From the NCBI GenBank assembly GCA_964500805.1, contig CAZCQH010000020.1:28734-92733 (forward strand): a DNA stretch of 64,000 nucleotides, read 5' to 3'. Origin of the DNA: Ga0077555 sp964500805 (lineage in GTDB: Bacteria; Pseudomonadota; Alphaproteobacteria; Rhizobiales; Hyphomicrobiaceae). Each line of letters begins with the position of its first letter. The first letter of the stretch is position 1. The position numbers and the translations under genes are program-made. A model generated the notes under the pieces. The model did no database searches, had not been told where the DNA came from, and was given only the letters and a program-made list of their open reading frames with translations. Shown here in pieces: positions 1-8,612 of the stretch.

Positions 1-1
1 C

Positions 2-1141
2 AAGGGCTATCGGATCATCGAAATGGCCGGCATTGGCCCGGCGCCGTTCTGCGCCATGATGCTCGCCGACATGGGTGCGGATGTGATCCGCGTCGATCGG
101 CGTGAGAAGGTCGATCTCGGAGTGGCGGGACGCGAGCCGCGCTTCGAGGTGCTGCTGCGCGGGCGGAAATCGATAGCGCTCGACGTGAAGACGAAGGACG
201 GCCAGGACGTAGTAAAGCGCCTGGTGAAGGATGCGGACGCAATCATCGAAGGCTTCCGGCCAGGCGTCATGGAGCGGCTGGGGCTCGGGCCTCACGAGCT
301 GATGGCGGTCAACCCCCGATTGGTGTTCGGCCGCATGACCGGCTTCGGCCAGGAGGGGCCTTATGCGCCGCGCGCGGGCCACGATATCAATTACATCGCT
401 CTGGCCGGCGTGCTCAATCATCTGGGGCGCGCGGGTGAGCCGCCCACACATCCGCTGAACCTCGTTGGCGACTATGGCGGCGGCGGGATGTACCTTGCGT
501 TCGGCGTGGTGTGCGCCATTCTGGAAGCGCAAAAGTCCGGCAAAGGCCAGGTGGTCGATGCGGCGATGGTCGATGGCGCAGCGAGCCTGATGGCGATGGT
601 ACACGGCATGTGGTCGGAGGGCATCTGGCGCGAGGAGCGCGGCACCAACATGCTCGACAGCGGAGCGCCCTGGTACAACACCTACGAGACGAAGGATGGC
701 AAGTGGGTGTCGATCGGCTCCATCGAAGCGCGGTTCTACGCGGATCTGCTGCAGCGGCTGGGGCTCGAGAAGGAGGCGCTGCCGAAGCAGCACGATCGCA
801 GCGGCTGGCCGAAGCTCAAAGCGCGCTTCACGGAAATCTTCAAGTCGAAGACGCGGAGCGAGTGGGAGAAGGTGTTCGAAGGCAGCGACGCGTGCTTCGC
901 GCCGGTGCTTTCGATTTCGGAGGCCGCCGCGCATCCGCACAATGCAGGGCGCAGCATGCTGGTGATGCGAGATGGTGTGCAGCAGCCCGCGCCCGCGCCG
1001 CGGTTCTCGCGCACAGTGCCTGAGATGGGCGGCGCGCCGCGAGCGGCCGGGGCGGACACGCAAGCAATCCTGGAAGCCGCGGGGTTCAAGGCTGCCGAGA
1101 TTGCAAAACTCGAAGCGGCGGGGACGGTCGGGGCGACGTAG
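2..1141 (+). CDS. CaiB/BaiF family CoA-transferase or alpha-methylacyl-CoA racemase (5' end outside window)
   Basis: The reading frame is open to the first base of the window. The residues before the first Met (23) already match the family N-terminus (K-G-Y-R-I-I-E), so the true start lies upstream. The family either transfers CoA between carboxylic acids or racemises 2-methylacyl-CoA thioesters in the cytoplasm. Counting from Met 23, the racemase-type His is at 120 in GHDINY and the Asp at 150 in VGDYGGGG. Their 30-residue spacing equals that of the mycobacterial racemase His126/Asp156 pair, which favours an AMACR-like racemase over a CoA-transferase. The C-terminus is complete. The neighbouring gene is unrelated, so the substrate cannot be read from context. 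Confidence 0.9.
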   Translation, partial: KGYRIIEMAGIGPAPFCAMMLADMGADVIRVDRREKVDLGVAGREPRFEVLLRGRKSIALDVKTKDGQDVVKRLVKDADAIIEGFRPGVMERLGLGPHELMAVNPRLVFGRMTGFGQEGPYAPRAGHDINYIALAGVLNHLGRAGEPPTHPLNLVGDYGGGGMYLAFGVVCAILEAQKSGKGQVVDAAMVDGAASLMAMVHGMWSEGIWREERGTNMLDSGAPWYNTYETKDGKWVSIGSIEARFYADLLQRLGLEKEALPKQHDRSGWPKLKARFTEIFKSKTRSEWEKVFEGSDACFAPVLSISEAAAHPHNAGRSMLVMRDGVQQPAPAPRFSRTVPEMGGAPRAAGADTQAILEAAGFKAAEIAKLEAAGTVGAT

Positions 1142-1455
1142 CTTGACTCGATTAGCCTCGCATTTCGGGTCAAAGATTCGGAACGGGGTCTGATCTGACT
1201 GCACGGACATTGCCGTGTGTTGCAACAGCAATGCAGTCGCCCGCGAATGAGACGCGACAACTCATCCAGCCGTTGCCGTGAGTAGCCATCCCGGCTCAAT
1301 TCGCGGTTTTGTTTTTGCGCGACCGCCGATTCGCGCCATAAGCAGCTTTGCGCCTCGGGGAGCGGTTCGAGCTCGATCACCCAGGGTGCGCGGTCAGTGA
1401 TGTTCGTTGAGTGGCGTTGGCTTCGCTCGCGTTGCACGTTCACCCGAGGGACATC
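1142..1455. other. Intergenic region, no gene recognised
   Basis: Long open frames here run on the minus strand into the antisense of both flanking genes and look like shadows. The segment around 1185-1197 (GGGGTCTGATCTG) resembles half of the palindromic element seen at 4835-4858. A Shine-Dalgarno-like CGAGGG lies just before the deacetylase start at 1456. No terminator with a T-run was seen. Confidence 0.5.
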
Positions 1456-3213
1456 ATGCCGGCTCCGCGCACTTGCATTGCCCTGGCAACCGCCACGGCT
1501 GCCTTTCTGATCCTCTCCGCCGACGTGCGCGACGTGGCTCTGGCACAGCCCAAAGCGAATTGCGGTGCGCAGGCGCTGGGTGTGACGCGCGTGGTGGAGA
1601 TCGATGCGGCGGGCGGCCCCGTATTCGGCTCGATCACCAAGCGGCAGAAAGAGGATCGCTTCCTCGGCCCGAAAGAGGTGGTGCTGACATTCGACGATGG
1701 CCCGCTGCCCGGCGTCACCAAGCCAATTCTCGACATTCTCGACAGGCACTGCACCAAGGCGACGTTCTTCTCAGTTGGCAAGATGGCGGTCGCCTATCCC
1801 GAGCTGGTGCGCGAAATTCTGGAGCGCGGGCACACGCTCGGCACCCACACATGGTCGCATCCGTTGAGCTTGCCGCGGCTCAAGGGCGAGCAGGCGCGCG
1901 ATCAGATCGAGAGCGGTTTTGCGGCGGCGGTCATGGCCGCCGGGCCGAATCGTGTGGCGCCCTTCTTCCGGTTTCCGGGCCTCAGTGATTCTGCTGCCCT
2001 GGTTCTGCATCTCGAGGGGCGCAACATCGCGACCTTCACTGTCGATGTGGTCTCGAACGACTCTTACATCGTCGATCCCGGACGGCTGATCGAGCGGACG
2101 CTGCAGCAGGCCGAGGCCGAGAACGGTGGCATCATGCTGTTTCACGACATCAAGCCGCAAACAGCGCGGGCACTGCCGTCGATTCTCGGCGCTTTGAAAT
2201 CGCGCAGGTTCAAGGTCGTGTATCTGACGGCCAAGACACCGGTCGAGGCCGATCAGCGCTATATGGCGTCGCTCAAATCGCATTTGGCGTCGCGCAATCC
2301 CAAGGCTCTGAAGGCGCTCACGGCCTTCACAGATGCTGAGCCGGCGCCGTCGATCGATCGCGCAGGCGAGACGTCGACAGCGACGACGCCAGAAGCACCT
2401 GCGCGCGCCGATCTCGGCGACAACCGTACCGCTGAAGCGGCCCCGGCTGGGCCGGCGGCGATGAGCGCGAAAATCATTGTCGAACAGCCGGCAGCTACGA
2501 GCAGCGGGCAGCGGCCAATCGTCACCGGCCAGAACGCCTCTCGACCGGTCGATGCAGATGGCGCCTCAGCGACAATTGCGGCCGAGAGCTCGTCTGACCT
2601 GGAGATTCAGCCGGCTCGTCGCAAAGGTCAGCAGGTCAAGATCATCAACAAGACAACCGATCCGATCGAGTTCCTTGGCGAAGATGCGAACCGACCTGCT
2701 AAGCCGCCGGCTGCAGCCGCGCCAGGAGCAGCCGCGGCCACACCGGCCGCGCCGACCCCTCAATCGGCTGCGATGGAGGCCCCGGCCAAGCCTGCCGCGT
2801 CTCCGGCGGCAACAACCAGGTCTTCGTCTCGGGCTTCGGCGACCGACAAGAGCAAGATGGGCACGGCTTCCCGCGTGCCGGACGCTTTCACCCCGCCGCG
2901 GCAACAGGCGGCGACGCCGCAACCCGGCCCGGCGGCGCCATCCGCTGCAGCTCCCGCCGCTGCTCAGCCCGTCGGGGGCGCGGCTGCACCCGGGGCGAAG
3001 CAGCCGCAAACCTCGAGCTTCGAAGTTGTTGCGGGCTCATACAAGGGCGCGACTCCCGCCGCCGAGACGACAGGGGGACCACAAGCGGGTACCGGCCCCG
3101 CAGGCGGCAGCGAAATCATCGCCGGGCGTTATGGCGAGCCGGCCGCAAAAGCAGCACCGGCTGCAAGCAGGGTCGAGCAGACCTGGGATCGCATTCGCGA
3201 TAATGGCAACTGA
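1456..3213 (+). CDS. Secreted polysaccharide deacetylase (NodB domain) with long Ala/Pro-rich tail
   Basis: 585 residues. The start at 1456 is preferred over an upstream ATG at 1411 because GAGGG sits 5 bases before it and the protein then opens with a clean signal peptide (hydrophobic residues about 7-20, cleavage near the Ala at 30). The NodB domain spans about 70-285, with motif 1 TFDDGP at 78-83 (catalytic and metal-binding Asp) and motif 2 HTWSH at 131-135 (two metal His). Later come a RFPG motif and an LFHD motif. It should remove N- or O-acetyl groups from an extracytoplasmic polysaccharide such as peptidoglycan or chitin-like glycan. Roughly 285 C-terminal residues are low-complexity Ala, Pro, Gln and Thr, possibly a wall-spanning linker. 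Confidence 0.88.
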   Translation: MPAPRTCIALATATAAFLILSADVRDVALAQPKANCGAQALGVTRVVEIDAAGGPVFGSITKRQKEDRFLGPKEVVLTFDDGPLPGVTKPILDILDRHCTKATFFSVGKMAVAYPELVREILERGHTLGTHTWSHPLSLPRLKGEQARDQIESGFAAAVMAAGPNRVAPFFRFPGLSDSAALVLHLEGRNIATFTVDVVSNDSYIVDPGRLIERTLQQAEAENGGIMLFHDIKPQTARALPSILGALKSRRFKVVYLTAKTPVEADQRYMASLKSHLASRNPKALKALTAFTDAEPAPSIDRAGETSTATTPEAPARADLGDNRTAEAAPAGPAAMSAKIIVEQPAATSSGQRPIVTGQNASRPVDADGASATIAAESSSDLEIQPARRKGQQVKIINKTTDPIEFLGEDANRPAKPPAAAAPGAAAATPAAPTPQSAAMEAPAKPAASPAATTRSSSRASATDKSKMGTASRVPDAFTPPRQQAATPQPGPAAPSAAAPAAAQPVGGAAAPGAKQPQTSSFEVVAGSYKGATPAAETTGGPQAGTGPAGGSEIIAGRYGEPAAKAAPAASRVEQTWDRIRDNGN

Positions 3214-3404
3214 GAGCGCGACAGTTGATCGAGCCGCCTTCGCCCGCGCCTGTTACTGACCAAGCAGATGACGGCGGACTGCTGCCTTCAAATCTGCCAT
3301 GGCGGCCGCTTTGGCCTCGGGATGCGGTCCGCCACTCATGCCGAGCTTTACGCAACCGGCGCGCGCGGCCTTGAGGCCGGCTCGCCGGGAGACAGCGCGT
3401 CAGT

Positions 3405-3776
3405 TCATTCCGGCAGTCGGGTCGATTGCCAGGCCACCATCTGCCATTGGCCGCCGCGCTTGGCGTAGACGTCGGTGAACCGCACGGTGAAGGCATTCGG
3501 CTTGCCGCCGGTCGTGACCTGGATCTTGGCAATCCCGGTGAGCACCACCGAGTCGCCGAGATCCTGCGCCTTCACGTCGGATGGCACGACGGACTGATAG
3601 ACCGTCGAGCCTGACTGCATGTTGCCGATCAAGCTCGCCTTCGTGTCGAGGCGCGCGGAGGAATGCGTGTAGATCAGGTCGTCGGCGATCACGGCGTTGA
3701 GTGTGGCGTAGTCCTTCGCAGCCATGGCCTGCATGCGCTTCTTGTCGAGCTCGATGACGGTATTGCCGTTCGACAT
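3405..3776 (-). CDS. SnoaL-like / DUF4440 nuclear transport factor 2 fold protein
   Basis: 123 residues. The start at 3776 (M-S-N-G-N) follows a strong purine-rich GAGGAGAGGAG six bases upstream; the longer frame from 3809 has no comparable site. The sequence has the NTF2-like pattern: an N-terminal helix with a mid-helix 'D-Y-A-T-L-N' step, a short D-D-L-I-Y-T-H-S strand, and a C-terminal Y-A-K-R-G-G-Q-W-Q-M-V-A-W strand typical of DUF4440. Such small cone-shaped proteins bind or isomerise small molecules, but no catalytic function can be assigned. It is divergent from the SDR gene at 4049 across a hairpin-rich spacer. Confidence 0.8.
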   Translation of the reverse strand: MSNGNTVIELDKKRMQAMAAKDYATLNAVIADDLIYTHSSARLDTKASLIGNMQSGSTVYQSVVPSDVKAQDLGDSVVLTGIAKIQVTTGGKPNAFTVRFTDVYAKRGGQWQMVAWQSTRLPE

Positions 3777-3898
3777 GGGGGTCTCCTCTCCTCGGTTTTT
3801 GGGCGGCACCGGTTTGCGCTTCGATCACGTGGCGAGCTTACAAGCTCGCGTGAGCTGCCGCCAATGGGCCGTGCGGCTGGGCAGGCGTGCAAACGTGT

Positions 3899-4005
3899 GC
3901 GGATTGCATCGTATAGCTAACCGATGCAATCCGCGAGGTAAGCGCCAGTTGCCTGGCGCGTTTGCAGGGCGCGCCTTTGCGCCCTACGATCGATCCTGGG
4001 ATCGA
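3899..4005. repeat. Cluster of four consecutive perfect inverted repeats
   Basis: Four hairpin-forming repeats lie end to end. The first has 13-bp arms at 3899-3911 and 3922-3934 with a 10-base loop. The second has 7-bp arms GCGCCAG/CTGGCGC (3942-3948, 3953-3959). The third is AGGGCGC/GCGCCCT (3966-3972, 3979-3985). The fourth is TCGATCC/GGATCGA (3990-3996, 3999-4005). They occupy the spacer between the divergent genes ending their leaders at 3776 and 4049, so they may be operators, a structured 5' leader of the SDR mRNA, or a dispersed repeat cluster. All arms are exact; function is unknown. Confidence 0.7.
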
Positions 4006-4048
4006 AGCTCTGGTGTCAGACCGCACCATACCCACTCAGGAGAACCTT

Positions 4049-4816
4049 ATGGCAGGATTACTCGAAGGCCACGTTGCAGCCGTCACGGGCGGCGGCTCGG
4101 GCATCGGACAGGGCATCTGTCAAGCGTACGCGCGGGAGGGCGCACGCGTCGTCATCCTCGATGCCAACATGGAAGGCGCCAATGAGACTGTCGGCCTCGT
4201 GACAAAGGCGGGCGGAAAGGCCTCTGCGCTGAAGCTCGACATTACCGATCGCGAGGCCTGCAAGTCAGTGGCTGCGGAAGTTGCAAAAGGCGGGAACATT
4301 TCGATCCTGGTCAACAACGCCGGTATCAATCGCCGCACACCATTCGTCGGCGACAAGGCCGCTGTGGCGAAGGACTGGGACGATATCCTCGCAATCAATC
4401 TGCACGGCATGTTCAACGTCACACATGCCTTCATCGACCAGCTGCGCGCCACCAAGGGCCGCATCGTCAACATCGGCTCGATCCAGTCGTTCGTGCACGT
4501 TGCCTGGCCGAACTCGGCCGCCTATACGACGTCGAAGCACGGCGTGCTGGGCTTTACGCGGTCACTTGCAGCGGAGCTCGGCAAGGACGGCATTCGCGTC
4601 AATGCGATCGGACCTGGCCTGATCGAGACCAAGATCAACGCGGAGGCTCGTGCCAAGAACCCGGACATGGTGGCGAAGGTCATGGCGCACACGCCGCTCA
4701 ATCGTCCAGGCAAGCCGGAGGACATCGCGGGGCCGGCCGTGTTCCTCGCTTCCGATCTCGCGTCATACGTCACCGGTCACATACTGATGGCCGACGGCGG
4801 TTTCCGCACGGTTTGA
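4049..4816 (+). CDS. Short-chain dehydrogenase/reductase (SDR) family oxidoreductase
   Basis: 255 residues, the classical SDR length. The start at 4049 is set by CAGGAGA six bases upstream. The NAD(P)-binding TGGGSGIG is at 13-20, followed by the structural NNAG motif and the catalytic Tyr159-x-x-x-Lys163 (in YTTSK). The C-terminus ends with the usual Y-V-T-G-H-I-L-x-A-D-G-G. It reduces or oxidises a carbonyl/hydroxyl substrate in the cytoplasm using NAD(P)H. The alpha/beta-hydrolase gene 74 bases downstream on the same strand may share its transcript, suggesting a small catabolic pair. Its leader carries the hairpin cluster at 3899-4005. Confidence 0.93.
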   Translation: MAGLLEGHVAAVTGGGSGIGQGICQAYAREGARVVILDANMEGANETVGLVTKAGGKASALKLDITDREACKSVAAEVAKGGNISILVNNAGINRRTPFVGDKAAVAKDWDDILAINLHGMFNVTHAFIDQLRATKGRIVNIGSIQSFVHVAWPNSAAYTTSKHGVLGFTRSLAAELGKDGIRVNAIGPGLIETKINAEARAKNPDMVAKVMAHTPLNRPGKPEDIAGPAVFLASDLASYVTGHILMADGGFRTV

Positions 4817-4834
4817 TCCACCGGCAATTGGCCA

Positions 4835-4858
4835 GGGTCAGACCCATGGGTCTGACCC
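4835..4858. repeat. 24-bp perfect palindrome (REP-like dispersed element)
   Basis: The arms GGGTCAGACCCA and TGGGTCTGACCC are exactly complementary with no loop. It lies 18 bases after the SDR stop and 32 bases before the next start. Degenerate relatives lie just after other stop codons at 50676 and 61642, and a fragment near 1185. This resembles REP-type extragenic palindromes; it could also stabilise or attenuate the transcript. Confidence 0.7.
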
Positions 4859-4890
4859 CGACAAAGAACCGACAGAGAAGGAGTGCACCC

Positions 4891-5688
4891 ATGCTGATCA
4901 ATCTCAAAGGACGGCGCATCTACTACGATCTGACTGGCCCCGAGAAAGGGCAAGTCGTTTGCTTCACCCACTCGCTTGCGTCCGACGGCGGCATGTGGGC
5001 CGAGCAGATGGTGCCGCTGATCTCGGCCGGCTATCGCGTGCTGCGTCTCGACATGCGTGGCCACGGCGGCAGCGATCCCGTTGCCGGCGACTACACCATG
5101 CAGGCACTAGCCGACGATGTTGCGGCATCGCTGGACTTCCTCGGCATTCAGAAGGTGCAGTACATCGGGTTATCGATCGGCGGCATGCTGGGTCAGGCCT
5201 TCGCCGTGCATCACGGTCAACGGCTGATCTCGGCCATGTGGTGCGATACCGCGCCTCAGTCGCCACCCAACGCGAAAGAGGCCTGGGGGCCGCGAGTCGA
5301 TGCCGTGAAGAAAGCCAATTCGCTCGAGCCGCTCGGCGATGCGACGATGGAGCGCTGGTTCACCGACGCCTGGAAGCCGAAGCAATCGGCGCGCTGGAAG
5401 GAGATTCGTTCGACCATCGTCAACACCACGCCGCAGGGCTATCTCGGCTGCGCGGCGGCGATCATGAACTTCGACTTCGTACCGAAGCTGCCATCGCTGA
5501 AGGTGCCCGTGCTCACCGTGTGCGGCTCCGACGACCAGGGCACGCCGCCTGCGGCCAACAAGAAGATCGCGGAGCTGGTGCCTGGTGGACGCTATGTCGA
5601 GATTCCCGATGCGCGACACTTCCCCAACGTCGAGCACCCGGACGTGTTCAACAAGATCATGCTCGACTGGCTCGCCAAGCATCGCTGA
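4891..5688 (+). CDS. Alpha/beta-fold hydrolase, 3-oxoadipate enol-lactonase-like
   Basis: 265 residues, starting at 4891 after an AAGGAG site. The fold markers are in order: an oxyanion-hole strand near H-S-L-A-S-D-G-G, the DMRGHGGSD turn, the nucleophile Ser95 in GLSIGG, an acid at Asp214/215 in CGSDDQ, and His243 in DARHFPN. The spacing and the DMRGHGGSD and GLSIGG signatures resemble PcaD-type enol-lactonases, but many related hydrolases share them, so the substrate is uncertain. No other beta-ketoadipate genes are in the window. It follows the SDR gene with the 24-bp palindrome between them. Confidence 0.87.
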   Translation: MLINLKGRRIYYDLTGPEKGQVVCFTHSLASDGGMWAEQMVPLISAGYRVLRLDMRGHGGSDPVAGDYTMQALADDVAASLDFLGIQKVQYIGLSIGGMLGQAFAVHHGQRLISAMWCDTAPQSPPNAKEAWGPRVDAVKKANSLEPLGDATMERWFTDAWKPKQSARWKEIRSTIVNTTPQGYLGCAAAIMNFDFVPKLPSLKVPVLTVCGSDDQGTPPAANKKIAELVPGGRYVEIPDARHFPNVEHPDVFNKIMLDWLAKHR

Positions 5689-5733
5689 GCGATGGTGCCA
5701 GGCTAAGAGCCAGGCGCTCTGCACGACAAAGGA

Positions 5734-5763
5734 AACGCCCCGCGTCGGGAGATGCGGGGCGTT
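5734..5763. terminator. Probable bidirectional Rho-independent terminator
   Basis: A perfect 10-bp stem, AACGCCCCGC/GCGGGGCGTT, with a 10-base loop lies between convergent genes ending at 5688 (+) and 5804 (-). Read on the minus strand it is followed by a T-rich tract, so it best terminates the minus-strand gene. The plus-strand side lacks a clear T-run. Confidence 0.7.
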
Positions 5764-5803
5764 CGAAACCGTGATTTGTGTAGTCAGATCGGCGCGGCTC
5801 AGC

Positions 5804-6154
5804 TCACTTGCAGAGCTTCGCGAAGATCGTGCACTCCTTGCCCATGAAGCCGCCGTTGCCGCACTTTTCTTTGATGTTGCTGACCGAGTAGCCCGCTGCG
5901 GCCTGCTTCACCTTTGCACCGGACGTCATCCAGGCCGCCCACATGCCCCAGTCAGTCGCCTGCAGAACCGCCTCCCACGCCTGGAACCGCGCATCGTCGA
6001 TCGTGCTGCCGGTGCCCTTGCCGCCCTTCTGGACACACTGCTGAGCCGGCGCGGCGCCCTTTTTGCCCTGCGCCGAAACGGACGATGCCGCTCCCATTGA
6101 GCCGAGAACCAGCCCAGCCGCTGCGACTCCCGCCACCAAAGATGTCAGTTTCAT
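5804..6154 (-). CDS. Small secreted cysteine-containing hypothetical protein
   Basis: 116 residues from the Met at 6154, chosen because AGGATCG lies just upstream; a Met five codons earlier (6169) has no such site. The N-terminus K-L-T-S-L followed by an Ala/Gly/Leu-rich stretch and S-V-S-A-Q is a typical Sec signal peptide. The mature part is about 90 residues with four Cys (one early, three in the C-terminal segment K-C-G...E-C...L-C-K), which suggests disulfides in the periplasm. An Ala/Trp-rich helical segment lies in the middle. The family is not recognised. A terminator sits 40 bases beyond the stop. Confidence 0.75.
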   Translation of the reverse strand: MKLTSLVAGVAAAGLVLGSMGAASSVSAQGKKGAAPAQQCVQKGGKGTGSTIDDARFQAWEAVLQATDWGMWAAWMTSGAKVKQAAAGYSVSNIKEKCGNGGFMGKECTIFAKLCK

Positions 6155-6370
6155 CGGATCGATCCTCATGTTGATTCTGGACCGACCCTGCCATGGCCCT
6201 CGGCGCGAACCTAGTGACCAGTGGCCACAGACCCGATCCGATTGTGGATCGTTGCAATAGAGCCGCAGACGCTCGTGCACACTTCAGCAATTCAGCCGGG
6301 CAACCCGTCCTGTGATCCCGGACAGAGGGCCCGGCCGCCGATTGACTGGAGAGCATCGCGGCGCTGATGC

Positions 6371-6736
6371 TCAGTAGCCGTGGCTCCACTTCCACCGGCG
6401 CCACCAGTTCGCCTGCCCGTCATGGCTTTCGCTGGTGATGTGGCCACTGGCCTCTCGCTGTGCTTCGCGGATTTGACGATACTCGCGACCGTTCACGTTC
6501 CCGTCGGACGCGGCGTTCTCGGTTAGGCGCGAGATTCGTCCCTGCTCGGCCATCAGCTCACGGTATTCGCGCCGGGTTAGCTCGCCCGAGCGCCGCGCCT
6601 GCTCGATCCGCTCGATCTGCAGTGACTGGGTCCGATTGATCGGCGTGGTATCATGCGCAAGAGCCGGAAACGCGACGGCGCTGGCGAGGCCCAGCGATAC
6701 GATGGCCGTACGAAGCAAGGTGGAAGGCGTCGTCAT
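6371..6736 (-). CDS. Secreted Arg/Glu-rich small hypothetical protein
   Basis: 121 residues. The start at 6736 follows GGAGGATC. A signal peptide covers about 1-27 (L-L-R-T-A-I-V-S-L-G-L-A-S-A-V-A-F-P-A-L-A-H). The mature protein is helical and charged, with two related helix-turn segments, 'L-T-R-R-E-Y-R-E-L' and 'V-N-G-R-E-Y-R-Q-I'. These resemble an EF-hand-free calcium-sensor-like or DUF-type helical repeat common in rhizobial periplasmic proteins. It ends in a Trp/Arg-rich tail (W-W-R-R-W-K-W). Function unknown. It is divergent from the GMC oxidoreductase gene at 6905. Confidence 0.75.
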   Translation of the reverse strand: MTTPSTLLRTAIVSLGLASAVAFPALAHDTTPINRTQSLQIERIEQARRSGELTRREYRELMAEQGRISRLTENAASDGNVNGREYRQIREAQREASGHITSESHDGQANWWRRWKWSHGY

Positions 6737-6904
6737 GGGGGGATCCTCCGATGTGCACTTGTTTCAGTGTGTTGATGAGGCACACTATGCCGGAGGCGGT
6801 CTGAACCGATTTTGAAGCTGGCGTTCAAAGAGAGTTCACTCTGCTGGGCCAAGTCTGCCATAGAGTTGACATCAATCGAACGAGCGAAGGGACAGGGTAC
6901 GGAA

Positions 6905-8527
6905 ATGGAAGCGGACTTTGTCATCGTCGGCGCGGGCTCGGCGGGTTGCGTACTGGCGAACCGACTGTCGGCAGACGGCTCGGATGTGATTCTGCTCGAA
7001 GCGGGCCCGCGCGACTGGCACCCGTGGATCCACGTGCCGGCCGGCATTCTGAAGCTGCTCTACAATCCGCTGGTCAACTGGATGTATGCGACCGAGCCCG
7101 ATTCCAAAACCGGCAATCGCTCCATTCACTGGCCGCGCGGGCGTGTGCTCGGTGGTTCGTCGTCGATCAACGGCATGCTGTTCATTCGCGGCAATCCGGC
7201 CGACTACGACAACTGGGCGCAATTAGGATGCCGCGGCTGGACCTACGAGGATTGCCTGCCGCACTTCAAGGCGATCGAGCGCTACGAGCCGGGCGATGAT
7301 CAGCATCGCGGCAAGGGTGGCCCGCTGCTGATCGAGGACTACCGAACGATTCTGCCGGCGACGCATCAGTTCGTGAAAGCGGCCGTGCAAGCCGGGCATC
7401 CCTTCCTGAAAGATCTCTCGGGCGAGAAGCCCGCGGACGGCGTCGGCTATTCGCAGATGTCGCGCAATGGCCGCTTCCGCGGCTCGACGGCGCAGACGTT
7501 CCTGCGCGACGCAAAGAAGCGGCCCAACCTGCGTGTGCTCACCAATGCGATGGCGTTGAAGCTGCTGCTCGAGGGCAAACGCTGCACGGGCGTTCGCATC
7601 GAGCAGATGACAAAAGAGATCGACATCAAGGCGCGGCGAGAGGTGATCGTGTCGTCGGGCTCGATCAACTCTCCGCACCTGCTGCAGGTGTCGGGGATCG
7701 GGCCGGCGGCGCACTTGAATTCGATCGGCGTCGAGGTACTGCATGATCTGCCGGGCGTCGGTAGCAACCTCGCGGATCACTATGTGTCGCGCGTGTCGCA
7801 TCGGCTGAAGCGCGGAGTAAAGTCGATCAACGGACTGTCGCGCGGGCTGCCGCTGATGGGCGAAATCGCAAAATGGCTGACCGTTGGCAATGGCGCGCTG
7901 ACATTCGGCGTTTCGAGCGCGCAGGCATTCGCGCGGAGCCGCGAAGGCGTCGAGGCGCCGGACATTCAGCTGCTGTTCGCGCCGGCGAGCTACGACCCTT
8001 CGAAGTTCGGCACGCTGGAGAAGGAGCCGGGTGCGACGCTGGCAGTGTCGATCGCGCGGCCGGACAGCCGCGGCACGATCATGGCAGTGTCGGCCGATCC
8101 TTATGCGCGACCGGTGATCAAGCCGAACTATCTCGCCGCGCCGAGCGACATTCGAGTGGCACTGGCTGGCATCAAGCTGGCACGGGCGATTTTCGCGCAG
8201 CCGGCGTTTCAGGAGATTTCGGCGGGCGAGATCGTGCCGGGGCCGCAAGTGACGACGGAAGAGGGTCTGGTCGACTACATCCGCAACTTCGGCACGACGA
8301 TCTATCATCCGGTCGGCACCTGCAAAATGGGCGAGGATCCGATGGCTGTGGTCGATTCACGGCTGCGCGTGCGCGGAATGACAGGCCTTCGGGTCATAGA
8401 CGCATCGATCATGCCGCAGGTGACGACCGGCAACACCAACGCGCCGACGATCATGATCGCCGAGAAGGGCGCTTCGATGATTCGCGAGGATGCGCGGGCG
8501 CAGCCGGCTTCGGCTGTCGCAGCCTGA
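6905..8527 (+). CDS. GMC family FAD-dependent oxidoreductase (alcohol/choline dehydrogenase-like)
   Basis: 540 residues. The FAD-binding GAGSAG is near residues 9-14, followed by LLEAG. The GMC signature around G-R-V-L-G-G-S-S-S-I-N-G-M is near 85, and the second signature ends G-S-I-N-S-P-H-L-L near 260. The C-terminal active-site region contains YHPVGTCKMG (catalytic His) and N-T-N-A-P-T-I-M-I. Such enzymes oxidise primary alcohols to aldehydes, passing electrons to quinone or cytochrome. The start at 6905 gives the canonical N-terminus; the frame extends further upstream without family similarity. A paralogue lies at 24998. Confidence 0.92.
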   Translation: MEADFVIVGAGSAGCVLANRLSADGSDVILLEAGPRDWHPWIHVPAGILKLLYNPLVNWMYATEPDSKTGNRSIHWPRGRVLGGSSSINGMLFIRGNPADYDNWAQLGCRGWTYEDCLPHFKAIERYEPGDDQHRGKGGPLLIEDYRTILPATHQFVKAAVQAGHPFLKDLSGEKPADGVGYSQMSRNGRFRGSTAQTFLRDAKKRPNLRVLTNAMALKLLLEGKRCTGVRIEQMTKEIDIKARREVIVSSGSINSPHLLQVSGIGPAAHLNSIGVEVLHDLPGVGSNLADHYVSRVSHRLKRGVKSINGLSRGLPLMGEIAKWLTVGNGALTFGVSSAQAFARSREGVEAPDIQLLFAPASYDPSKFGTLEKEPGATLAVSIARPDSRGTIMAVSADPYARPVIKPNYLAAPSDIRVALAGIKLARAIFAQPAFQEISAGEIVPGPQVTTEEGLVDYIRNFGTTIYHPVGTCKMGEDPMAVVDSRLRVRGMTGLRVIDASIMPQVTTGNTNAPTIMIAEKGASMIREDARAQPASAVAA

Positions 8528-8612
8528 TGCGTCCGGCATGATGTTCGAGTGAGCCGATACAGACATCAAAGGCGGTGCGCAGCACTTGTGCTGTTTTGAT
8601 TGGAGGTAGGTC

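Noticed and set aside
736..1749. 337-codon minus-strand frame spanning two genes
   Set aside because: Antisense of the CaiB gene and of the deacetylase start; composition is that of a GC-rich shadow.
3253..3339. 28-codon minus-strand frame (starts M-S-G-G-P-H-P-E-A)
   Set aside because: Looks protein-like but has no ribosome site and no match; too short to call.
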